In this document: positions 1 to 6,812 of the stretch, one piece after another
Layout: each line of letters opens with the position of its first letter
Numbering within the stretch: position 1 is the first letter of the stretch
Assembly: GCA_019424865.1 (NCBI GenBank)
Contig: JAHYYS010000053.1
Span: 1-18,238, forward strand
Length of the DNA: 18,238 nucleotides
Origin: a bacterium
Lineage (GTDB): Bacteria > Bacillota > Clostridia > Oscillospirales > Oscillospiraceae
Direction of reading: 5' to 3'
Made by a program: the position numbers and the translations under genes
Notes under the pieces: model-generated
Told to the model about the DNA's origin: nothing
Database searches by the model: none
What the model saw: the letters and a program-made list of their open reading frames with translations, nothing else

Positions 1-1014
1 GACGAGCGGGAGCAGACCCTGAACCAGCTGCTGGTGGAGATGGACGGCTTTGCCTCCAACGAGGGGGTCATTGTCATGGCCGCCACCAACCGCCAGGACA
101 TTCTGGACCCGGCCCTGCTGCGGCCCGGCCGCTTTGACCGGCAGATCTATGTGGGACTGCCCGACATCAGGGGGCGGGAGGAGATCCTGCGGGTCCATGC
201 CCGGAAGAAGCCCCTGGCGGAGGATGTGTCCCTGGGAGAGATCGCCCGGGCCACCGCAGGCTTCACCGGGGCCGACCTGGAGAACCTGCTCAACGAGGCG
301 GCCCTGCTGGCCGCCCGGGAGGATAAGCGCTTTATCACCATGTCCGACCTGCACGAGGCCATGATGAAGGTGGTGGCCGGCCCGGAGAAGAAGAGCCGGG
401 TGGTCACCGAGCACGCCCGGCGCCTCACCGCCTATCACGAGGCGGGCCACGCCGTGGTGATCCACGAGCTGCCCTCCCAGGACCCGGTGCACCAGATTAC
501 CATTATTCCCCGGGGCCCGGCGGGCGGCATGACCATCTCCCTGCCTACGGAGGATAAGGCCTATCTGTCCAAGAAAGAGCTGGAGGAGCGCATCGCCGTC
601 TGCCTGGGCGGCCGGGCGGCGGAGGAGCTGGTGCTGGGGGATATCTCCACCGGGGCCTCCAGCGACATCCAGAAGGCCTCCCACATCGCCCGGGACATGG
701 TTACCAAGTACGGCATGAGCAGCAAACTGGGCACCATTACCTATGGCAGCGAGAGCGATGAGATTTTCATCGGCCGCTCCATGGCCCAGGCCCGCACCTA
801 TTCGGAAGAGGTGGCCGGCCAGATTGACCAGGAGGTCAAGGGGATTGTGGACAACGCCTATCGGCAGTGTGAGGAGATCCTCAAGCGCTGCCGGCGGGAG
901 CTGGAGCTCACGGCCCGGTATCTGCTGGACCACGAGACCATGGACGCCCAGGTCTTTGACAAGGTGTTCTCCGACCCGGGGGCAGAGGAGTTTGCAGCCT
1001 ACCGGGAGGCATAA
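1..1014 (+). CDS. ftsH: FtsH ATP-dependent zinc metalloprotease, C-terminal part (5' end outside window)
   Basis: Membrane-anchored AAA+ protease that degrades misfolded or short-lived membrane and cytosolic proteins. The frame is open from base 1, so the gene is cut by the window edge; 337 codons remain. The visible part starts in the AAA second region of homology (DEREQTLNQLLVEMDGF, then ATNRQDILDPALLRPGRFDR with the arginine fingers). It continues through the AAA lid and reaches the M41 protease domain, where the zinc motif HEAGH lies at residues 146-150 of the fragment. The likely third zinc ligand is the Asp in STGASSD, where many homologues have an Asn before it. The N-terminal membrane segments and Walker A motif lie upstream of the window. 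The stop is TAA at 1012-1014, followed at once by a strong hairpin, so this is the end of its transcript. Family assignment is secure. Confidence 0.97.
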   Translation, partial: DEREQTLNQLLVEMDGFASNEGVIVMAATNRQDILDPALLRPGRFDRQIYVGLPDIRGREEILRVHARKKPLAEDVSLGEIARATAGFTGADLENLLNEAALLAAREDKRFITMSDLHEAMMKVVAGPEKKSRVVTEHARRLTAYHEAGHAVVIHELPSQDPVHQITIIPRGPAGGMTISLPTEDKAYLSKKELEERIAVCLGGRAAEELVLGDISTGASSDIQKASHIARDMVTKYGMSSKLGTITYGSESDEIFIGRSMAQARTYSEEVAGQIDQEVKGIVDNAYRQCEEILKRCRRELELTARYLLDHETMDAQVFDKVFSDPGAEEFAAYREA

Positions 1015-1027
1015 TCACGCCATGTTT

Positions 1028-1070
1028 AAATGCGGCGCATCACTTCTCAGGAAGTGATGCGCCGCATTTT
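1028..1070 (+). terminator. Terminator after ftsH
   Basis: Perfect 19-bp inverted repeat (1028-1046 / 1051-1069) with a TCAG loop, flanked by A-rich sequence on the left and TTTT/AAAAAA on the right. It begins 13 nt after the ftsH stop codon. The flanks allow it to work in both directions, but only the + strand has a gene ending here. Confidence 0.88.
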
Positions 1071-1104
1071 AAAAAATAAAAATATTACAACAAATTGTGG
1101 TAAT

Positions 1105-1135
1105 TTGATACACGGCTCGAAAAACACGGTACAAT
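1105..1135 (+). promoter_or_regulatory. Candidate promoter of the small RHH gene
   Basis: TTGATA (1105-1110) and TACAAT (1130-1135) are separated by 19 nt, slightly longer than ideal, in an AT-rich island between the ftsH terminator and the TTG start at 1155. Predicted transcription would start near 1142, which would place the ribosome binding site almost at the 5' end of the message. Confidence 0.5.
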
Positions 1136-1154
1136 GGGACTGAGGTGATGTATC

Positions 1155-1337
1155 TTGAAAGAAAAGTCCCAAAAATCTCTGTCTGTTCTGGTACCATTGG
1201 AGCTTTATCAGAAGCTGCAGGCGCTTGCCCAGGAAAATGGCCGCACCCTGTCCGGCTATACCCGGCAGATTTTAAAGCGGTATGTCCGTTTTGTGGCGGA
1301 GGAAGGAGACGACGGCTGGTGGACCGTTAAGAAATAG
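1155..1337 (+). CDS. Small ribbon-helix-helix (Arc/CopG-like) protein, 60 aa
   Basis: A 60-residue protein that fits the ribbon-helix-helix fold used by Arc/CopG/MetJ regulators and antitoxins: a short strand (SLSVLVPLELYQKLQALA, residues 8-25) running into helix 1, a turn at NGRTLSGY, and helix 2 TRQILKRYVRFVAEE. It probably binds DNA as a dimer. The start is a TTG at 1155, chosen because GAGGTG (1142-1147) sits 7 nt upstream. No toxin or partner gene is adjacent: it has its own promoter upstream and a strong terminator 3 nt after the stop codon, so it appears monocistronic. The tail GDDGWWTVKK is acidic, then aromatic. Target and role are unknown; it could be an orphan antitoxin or a small transcription regulator. 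Confidence 0.75.
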   Translation: MKEKSQKSLSVLVPLELYQKLQALAQENGRTLSGYTRQILKRYVRFVAEEGDDGWWTVKK

Positions 1338-1339
1338 AG

Positions 1340-1380
1340 CAGGAGGCCCCGCGTTTTTCGCGGGGCCTCCTGTGTTTTAT
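1340..1380 (+). terminator. Terminator after the RHH gene
   Basis: Perfect 14-bp GC-rich stem (1340-1353 / 1359-1372) with a TTTTT loop, followed by TGTTTTAT. It starts 3 nt after the TAG stop at 1335-1337. Confidence 0.88.
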
Positions 1381-1533
1381 TCTGGGACTGGCGTTTGGGA
1401 GATGCCTGCGGCGTCTTGTCCCCCGCAGGGGCGGATAGGATGCGATCCTGCGCGCCCGCTTCGCTTCGTAGGGGCGCACAGTGTGCACCCGCCCGGGTCG
1501 GATGCCCGGCCTGTATCCGGTTTGAGAACCGCC

Positions 1534-1662
1534 ATGACGTCGAAGCAAAGTCCGCTTTACCTCGGAACGCCCTGGCGGGCATTCCTCGCCCGCTCCCTTG
1601 CTTCTCCTCTCCAAACGGCACCCGCTGCGCTGGGCTGCCGTTTGGGGGCCGCCTGCGGCGGC
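1534..1662 (+). repeat. Unit A, copy 1 (129 bp)
   Basis: Hairpin-rich unit with three stems: GCGGGC/GCCCGC (7-nt loop), CCAAACGGCA/TGCCGTTTGG enclosing a CCC/GGG pair, and GCCGCC-TGC-GGCGGC. It is identical by eye to copy 3. The right end adjoins the TGA of a lepA-tail fragment; the left end begins at GCCATGACGTCG. Confidence 0.88.
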
Positions 1663-1693
1663 TCATTCCTCGTCCAGCTTGAGAACGGCCATG
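1663..1693 (-). pseudogene. lepA 3'-end remnant (short, copy L1)
   Basis: Minus-strand 31 nt encode MAVLKLDEE-stop, the exact C-terminus of the resident LepA, with stop TGA instead of TAA and synonymous changes (GCC for GCA, GAG for GAA). It is part of the 231-bp direct repeat and is identical to the start of remnant 2053-2136. No upstream coding sequence accompanies it. Confidence 0.85.
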
Positions 1694-1819
1694 ACGTCGA
1701 AGCAAAGTCCGCTTTACCTCGGAACGCCCTGGCGGGCATTCCTCGCCCGCTCCCTTGCTTCTCCTCTCCAAACGGCACCCGCTGCCGCTGGGCTGCCGTT
1801 TGGGGCCGCCTGCGGCGGC
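1691..1819 (+). repeat. Unit A, copy 2 (129 bp)
   Basis: Same unit as copy 1 with an inserted CGC-like change in the large loop (GCTGCCGCTGGG) and one G fewer after CCGTTT. Unlike the other copies, its right end runs into unit C (CTTGTCTCCCGCAGGGGCGG) rather than a lepA tail. Confidence 0.87.
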
Positions 1820-1853
1820 TTGTCTCCCGCAGGGGCGGATAGGATGCGTTTCT

Positions 1854-2084
1854 CTTCGTAGGGGCGCACAGTGTGCGCCCGCCCGGGTCGGACGCCCGGC
1901 CTGTATCCGGTTTGAGAACCGCCATGACGTCGAAGCAAAGTCCGCTTTACCTCGGAACGCCCTGGCGGGCATTCCTCGCCCGCTCCCTTGCTTCTCCTCT
2001 CCAAACGGCACCCGCTGCGCTGGGCTGCCGTTTGGGGGCCGCCTGCGGCGGCTCATTCCTCGTCCAGCTTGAGAACGGCCATGA
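1854..2084 (+). repeat. 231-bp direct repeat, copy 2 (B2-A3-lepA tail)
   Basis: Second copy of the 1464-1694 repeat. In B2 the palindrome is intact (GGGCGCACA-G-TGTGCGCCC), whereas B1 carries one disrupting A. After position 2084 this copy continues into a longer lepA 3' fragment, while copy 1 runs into another unit A. The repeat boundary therefore falls inside the lepA-derived sequence. Confidence 0.9.
1924..2052 (+). repeat. Unit A, copy 3 (129 bp)
   Basis: Identical by eye to copy 1. It is followed directly by the longest lepA 3' remnant (2053-2136). Confidence 0.88.
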
Positions 2085-2136
2085 ACGCTTCGGTGGGCAA
2101 TTGGACAGTACCCAGGGTCCGCATTTTCTTTTTGCC
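2053..2136 (-). pseudogene. lepA 3'-end remnant (84 nt, copy L2)
   Basis: Minus-strand 84 nt encode 27 residues (GKKKMRTLGTVQLPTEAFMA, then VLKLDEE) plus a stop, the same amino-acid sequence as the resident LepA C-terminus at 2461-2544. Aligning the two by eye gives 10 base differences. All are synonymous: Thr twice, Val, Gln, Leu, Ala twice, Phe, Glu, and TGA versus TAA as the stop. The homology ends sharply at 2136, where a 12-bp hairpin begins. This looks like the tail of a different, once-functional lepA allele. Confidence 0.9.
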
Positions 2137-2138
2137 TG

Positions 2139-2275
2139 CCCAAACGGGCCAGGGCCCGTTTGGGTACCCGGGAATGATTTCAATGCTCGGGCGAAGTGAA
2201 TTCGCCCTGCGCCAAGGTTTTTGCCTTCGGCAAAAACGCTTGTACGGCGCTATGCGCCGCCCCACTTTGTGGGGC
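2139..2275. repeat. Train of five consecutive perfect hairpins
   Basis: Five short perfect stems in 137 nt: 2139-2150/2153-2164 (12 bp, 2-nt loop); 2189-2195/2201-2207 (7 bp); 2217-2225/2229-2237 (9 bp, TTC loop); 2245-2250/2254-2259 (6 bp, TAT loop); 2259-2265/2269-2275 (7 bp, TTT loop). The last two share one base. No T-tract or open frame explains them. They lie between the L2 and L3 lepA remnants. Confidence 0.87.
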
Positions 2276-2303
2276 CCCAGGAAGGCAAACAAAAATGCTC
2301 TGC

Positions 2304-2334
2304 TTACTCCTCGTCCAGCTTGAGAACGGCCATG
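2304..2334 (-). pseudogene. lepA 3'-end remnant (short, copy L3)
   Basis: Minus-strand 31 nt again encode MAVLKLDEE-stop but with a third combination of synonymous codons (GAG GAG TAA; resident GAA GAA TAA; L2 GAG GAA TGA). It is bounded by unit A4 on one side and the hairpin train on the other. Confidence 0.83.
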
Positions 2335-2460
2335 TCGTCGAAGCAAAGTCCGCTTTATCTCGGAACGCCCTGGCGGGCATTCCTCGCCCGCTCCCTTGCT
2401 TCTCCTCTCCAAACGGCACCCGCTGCGCTGGGCTGCCGTTTGGGGGCCGCCTGCGGCGGC
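2332..2460 (+). repeat. Unit A, copy 4 (129 bp), abutting the intact lepA stop codon
   Basis: Differs from copy 1 at a few positions (ATGTCGTCG at the left end and TTTATCTCGG internally). Its right end, GCCGCCTGCGGCGGC, touches the TAA stop of the resident lepA (TTA on + at 2461-2463), so it would be transcribed as the lepA 3' end. The GCCGCC/GGCGGC stem there lacks a T-tract, so it is not a clear terminator. Confidence 0.88.
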
Positions 2461-4269
<1,809 letters not shown>

Positions 4270-4286
4270 GAAACAAATACCTCCGT

Positions 4287-4406
4287 CAGAGGGTCAACCA
4301 GCTTGGAGCCCAGCGTAAGCGGGTCCAAGCTGGAGAGGGCGAGCAGCGGAATGGACGAGCCCTGCCCGGCAGGGCGGGGCGAGAGATATGGAGCTTGTGA
4401 GGACGA
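4287..4406. repeat. Hairpin-rich 120-nt spacer between lepA and its 5' remnant
   Basis: Contains a 10-bp inverted repeat (4298-4307/4324-4333, CCAGCTTGGA/TCCAAGCTGG) with a 16-nt interior, and a CCTGCCCGGCAGGGCGGGG cluster. Size and style resemble unit A at the other end of lepA, but the sequence is different. I suspect a dispersed repeat; a genome-wide search would settle it. Confidence 0.6.
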
Positions 4407-4465
4407 GGCGATAATAGAAAAGCTGCGGATTTTGGATTGGTCGGTCATAAAACAAATACCTCCGT
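4407..4465 (-). pseudogene. lepA 5'-end remnant with ribosome binding site
   Basis: Minus-strand 59 nt duplicate the resident lepA start region 4228-4286: GGAGG, spacer, ATG (4448-4446) and 14 codons (MTDQSKIRSFSIIA versus MTDQSKIRNFSIIA). I count 7 base differences; four are synonymous codon changes, two make one Asn/Ser change and one is upstream of the ATG. After codon 14 the frame runs on into unrelated hairpin-rich sequence (SSSQAPYLSPRPAGQG) and then meets the resident gene's leader. A chimeric 60-odd-residue peptide could be made from the intact start, but nothing suggests function. Confidence 0.88.
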
Positions 4466-4674
4466 GGGAAAATCCACCTGTGGCCCCATCTGCGATGGGG
4501 CGGCGCGGCAAGCGCCGCAGATTCAAAGCCGCAGGCGGAGAATTTTGAAAGCAAAATGGGGGCCCCGCGGGAGCCCGGCGAAGCGGGCCGCACGGGGAGA
4601 GGAGGGGCAGAGGAGCGGATGCAGGCTTCACCGGCAGGCGGAACCGGAATCAAACCAAATCAAAGCCGCGCGGC
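4466..4674. other. Intergenic spacer with three to four small hairpins
   Basis: Perfect stems at 4484-4490/4494-4500 (7 bp, TGC loop), 4500-4506/4512-4518 (7 bp, GGCAA loop) and 4542-4547/4552-4557 (6 bp, AAAG loop), then a GC-rich stretch to about 4600. I see no gene. The stretch after the XRE stop (4674 downward on the minus strand) has GCCGCGCGGC followed by TTTGATTTGG, a weak terminator at best. Confidence 0.6.
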
Positions 4675-5364
4675 CTACTTCCGCCCGGCCAGAAGGCCGT
4701 TGACCCGCTCGCCGGTGCCGTGGACAATCTGAAGCAGGGACTGGTAGAGCACCGGATAATCCCGGGCCAGGGCGTCGTTGGACATGTCGGGCATGGGGGC
4801 CTTCTCCTTCACCCGGGCGGCCAGGGCGTCGGCCAGCTCGGCCTCGGAGCACTTCATGTCCGCCTCCGGCAGGCCGGAGAGGAAGTGCCGGGGGGAGACG
4901 GAGAAAAAGTCCGGGTTGTTGTCCGGGTTGGCCTGATAGAGCCGGCGGTAGATCTGATACACCGCGGTGGACAGGTAGTTGGCGGCGGCCCGGATGGCCT
5001 CCCGGCTGCCGGTTTTGGCCAGCAGGTCAAAGAGCACCCCGATGGAGTTGACCAGCAGCTTTTTGGACAGCAGGGCCAGCACGCCCCCCTTTAGGGAGTT
5101 GTCCTTCTCGTCGCTCAGGTCATACAGATCCTCCGGGGCGATGGTGGTGCCGTCCCGGCTGAGGGTGCGGCCCAGCAGGAAGTCGGCGGACACGCCGTAG
5201 TAGTCACAGGCCCTGACCACGAAGGGCAGGCCGGGCTCCCGGATGCCGTTTTCATAGTGGCTGAGCAGCGCCTGGGAGATGCCCAGGGCGGCGGCTGCGG
5301 TGCGCTGGCTGACCCCCTTCTCCTGGCGAAGCAGGGAGAGGGTGCGGGAAAATTCTTCGTTCAC
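4675..5364 (-). CDS. XRE-family helix-turn-helix regulator, 229 aa
   Basis: N-terminal Cro/C1-type HTH (about residues 5-65: FSRTLSLLRQEKGVSQRTAA, then LGISQALLSHYENGIREPGL and a C-terminal helix ending FLLGR). It is followed by about 160 mostly helical residues without a recognisable domain. The GTG at 5364 is chosen as start because GAGGTG (5376-5371) lies 6 nt upstream; a longer frame to 5442 would run through that site. It is divergent from pta across a 265-bp spacer. A perfect GGTATA-G-TATACC dyad overlaps its predicted -10, which suggests autoregulation. Targets and ligand are unknown; pta is a candidate by position only. Confidence 0.85.
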   Translation of the reverse strand: MNEEFSRTLSLLRQEKGVSQRTAAAALGISQALLSHYENGIREPGLPFVVRACDYYGVSADFLLGRTLSRDGTTIAPEDLYDLSDEKDNSLKGGVLALLSKKLLVNSIGVLFDLLAKTGSREAIRAAANYLSTAVYQIYRRLYQANPDNNPDFFSVSPRHFLSGLPEADMKCSEAELADALAARVKEKAPMPDMSNDALARDYPVLYQSLLQIVHGTGERVNGLLAGRK

Positions 5365-5409
5365 AGGTGTCACCTCGTTACAGCAGAGGAATGAAATCGG
5401 GCGCGATTT

Positions 5410-5433
5410 GGCGGCGCGGAATGCCGCGCCGCC
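5410..5433. promoter_or_regulatory. Leader hairpin of the XRE gene
   Basis: Perfect 10-bp GC stem GGCGGCGCGG/CCGCGCCGCC with an AATG loop (5410-5419/5424-5433). It lies between the predicted promoter and the GTG start, so it would be in the 5' untranslated RNA. No T-tract follows on either strand, so it is not a terminator. Confidence 0.55.
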
Positions 5434-5449
5434 TGCGTCCACTACGTTT

Positions 5450-5484
5450 GGTATAGTATACCTGAAACCAATACGGTTCGTAAA
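5450..5484 (-). promoter_or_regulatory. XRE gene promoter with overlapping dyad operator
   Basis: On the minus strand TTTACG (5484-5479) and TATACT (5460-5455) are 18 nt apart. A perfect 13-nt dyad GGTATAGTATACC (5450-5462) covers the -10 element. XRE proteins often repress their own genes from such sites; that this one does is inference. Confidence 0.55.
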
Positions 5485-5550
5485 GAGGCAAAATCAAAAA
5501 ACATGGGCAAATTTCACAGGAAGTTTCCACGGGAAGGGGGTGCATTCCAC

Positions 5551-5579
5551 TTGCATTTTCAGACCGGAAATGCTACCAT
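5551..5579 (+). promoter_or_regulatory. pta promoter
   Basis: TTGCAT (5551-5556), 17-nt spacer, TACCAT (5574-5579), about 50 nt ahead of the pta start codon. It is divergent from the XRE promoter. Confidence 0.6.
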
Positions 5580-5629
5580 AAACATGAAACAGGCGCATTC
5601 CAGCGCCGCTTTGATTTGGAGGAACTGCT

Positions 5630-6604
5630 ATGTTTAAAAAGTTGATTGAAATCCTCAAGGCGCATCCTCGCAAGATTGTATTTACCGAGGGCACCGATCC
5701 CCGCATTCTGGAGGCCTCGGCCCGGCTGCTGTCCGGCACCTTCCTGACCCCCGTCCTGGTGGGCAATCCGGAGGCGATCCAGGCCGCCGCGGAGGAGGCC
5801 GGCTTCAACATCCGGGGCGCGATTATCATTGACCCCGACAACTATGAAGAGATGGACGCCATGGTGGCCCGCATGGTGGAGCTGCGCAAGGGCAAGATGA
5901 CGGAGGAGGAGTGCCGTGCGGCCCTGAAGAAGAGCAACTACTTCGGCACCATGCTGGTGGCCATGGGCAAGGCCGACGCCCTGCTGGGCGGCGCCACCTA
6001 CTCCACCGCCGACACCGTCCGCCCCGCCCTGCAGCTGGTGAAGACCAAGCCGGGCAACACCATTGTGTCCTCCTGCTTTATTCTGGTGCGCCCCTCCGCC
6101 ACCGGCGACAACGACGTGCTGGCCATGGCCGACTGCGCCATCAACATCAAGCCCACCGAGGACGAGCTGGTGGAGATCGCCTCCGAGACCGTGGACTGCG
6201 CCAAGATCTTCGGCATTGACCCCAAGGTGGCCTTCCTGAGCTATTCCACCTTCGGCTCCGGCAAGGGCGAGGACGTGGACAAGATGCGCAACGCCGCCCA
6301 GAAGGCCCAGCTGGCCATGCCCAATGTGCCCATCGAAGGCGAGATGCAGTTTGACGCCGCCGTCTCCCCCCGGGTGGCCCAGACCAAGTGCCCCAACTCC
6401 AAGGTGGCCGGCTATGCCAACACCTTTATCTTCCCCGACATCAACGCCGGCAACATCGGCTATAAGATTGCCCAGCGCCTGGGCAACTTCGAGGCATACG
6501 GCCCCATCCTGCTGGGCCTGAACGCCCCCATCAACGACCTGTCCCGGGGCTGCAACGCCATGGAGGTCTACTCTATGGCTATCATTACCGCCGCTCTGGC
6601 TTAA
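5630..6604 (+). CDS. pta: Phosphate acetyltransferase
   Basis: A 324-residue single-domain Pta, the usual length for the clostridial/archaeal type. It interconverts acetyl-CoA plus phosphate with acetyl phosphate plus CoA, the first half of the acetate/ATP fermentation branch. Recognisable segments are KIVFTEGTDPRILEAS near the N-terminus, LLGGATYSTADTVRPALQLV in the middle, and the C-terminal block GLNAPINDLSRGCNAMEV, whose Ser-Arg pair corresponds to active-site residues of the family. ATG at 5630 follows GGAGG at 5619-5623, with a 17-nt-spaced promoter upstream. Acetate kinase, its usual partner, is not adjacent: two hairpins and a lipoprotein gene follow, so pta appears monocistronic. A phosphate butyryltransferase role is possible in principle, but the sequence reads as Pta. 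Confidence 0.94.
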   Translation: MFKKLIEILKAHPRKIVFTEGTDPRILEASARLLSGTFLTPVLVGNPEAIQAAAEEAGFNIRGAIIIDPDNYEEMDAMVARMVELRKGKMTEEECRAALKKSNYFGTMLVAMGKADALLGGATYSTADTVRPALQLVKTKPGNTIVSSCFILVRPSATGDNDVLAMADCAINIKPTEDELVEIASETVDCAKIFGIDPKVAFLSYSTFGSGKGEDVDKMRNAAQKAQLAMPNVPIEGEMQFDAAVSPRVAQTKCPNSKVAGYANTFIFPDINAGNIGYKIAQRLGNFEAYGPILLGLNAPINDLSRGCNAMEVYSMAIITAALA

Positions 6605-6641
6605 CGGACGGCGGGAAAACAGAGGAAAAGTTCCAGTGTCG

Positions 6642-6661
6642 CTGCGCCGGGGCCGGCGCAG
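6642..6661 (+). other. Hairpin after pta
   Basis: Perfect 9-bp stem CTGCGCCGG/CCGGCGCAG with almost no loop, 37 nt after the pta stop. It has no T-tract; it may stabilise the 3' end together with the stronger hairpin at 6687. Confidence 0.5.
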
Positions 6662-6686
6662 AATTATGGTTTTGAGCTTGCTTGCC

Positions 6687-6717
6687 ATTGCGCGGGCCGC
6701 ACTGCGGCCCGCGCAAT
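6687..6717 (+). terminator. Probable pta terminator
   Basis: 14-bp perfect stem ATTGCGCGGGCCGC/GCGGCCCGCGCAAT with an ACT loop. The tail is TTACAAATT, only a weak T-run, so efficiency is uncertain. The rest of 6605-6812 holds no gene I can see and no convincing promoter for the following lipoprotein gene. Confidence 0.6.
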
Positions 6718-6812
6718 TACAAATTCCCATTTGGACGAACCGGAAAAGAGAGGATGACCATAGGGCGGCTGCGAGGGGTTAACCGGCCACTGGGGAAAAA
6801 GGATGTGTCGAA

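Larger units (their letters stand above)
1464..1694 (+). repeat. 231-bp direct repeat, copy 1 (B1-A1-lepA tail)
   Basis: Matches 1854-2084 at an offset of exactly 390 bp. By eye only two mismatches are seen (A1487/G1877 and T1503/C1893). It comprises unit B with its near-palindrome GGGCGCACAGTGTGC, unit A, and 32 nt of a lepA 3' end. Near-identity implies a recent segmental duplication and makes the interval prone to deletion by recombination. Confidence 0.9.
1386..2460. repeat. Nested hairpin-rich repeat array downstream of lepA
   Basis: About 1.1 kb without a credible gene, built from reused modules. In + order: a degraded end of unit A (about 1387-1413); unit C (1415-1444); unit B (1464-1533); A1 (1534-1662); a lepA-tail fragment (1663-1693); A2 (1691-1819); C again (1819-1848); B again (1854-1923); A3 (1924-2052); an 84-nt lepA tail (2053-2136); a train of hairpins (2139-2275); a short lepA tail (2304-2334); and A4 (2332-2460), which abuts the lepA stop codon. 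The long open frames crossing both strands change content at every module boundary and show no protein family, so I do not call them genes. This could be the lepA 3' untranslated region plus a graveyard of miniature repeats. Confidence 0.9.

Noticed and set aside
1256..2143. 295-codon and other long frames through the repeat array
   Set aside because: Their sequence simply repeats with the DNA modules (for example GSGRGMPARAFRGKADFAST several times) in several frames at once. There is no ribosome site and no domain.
1534..2460. CRISPR array
   Set aside because: The repeats are about 129 bp, irregularly spaced and separated by gene fragments rather than uniform unique spacers; no cas genes are present.
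5365..5442. 26-residue N-terminal extension of the XRE regulator
   Set aside because: It would run through the strong GAGGTG ribosome site and the leader hairpin; the HTH fold begins naturally after the GTG at 5364.
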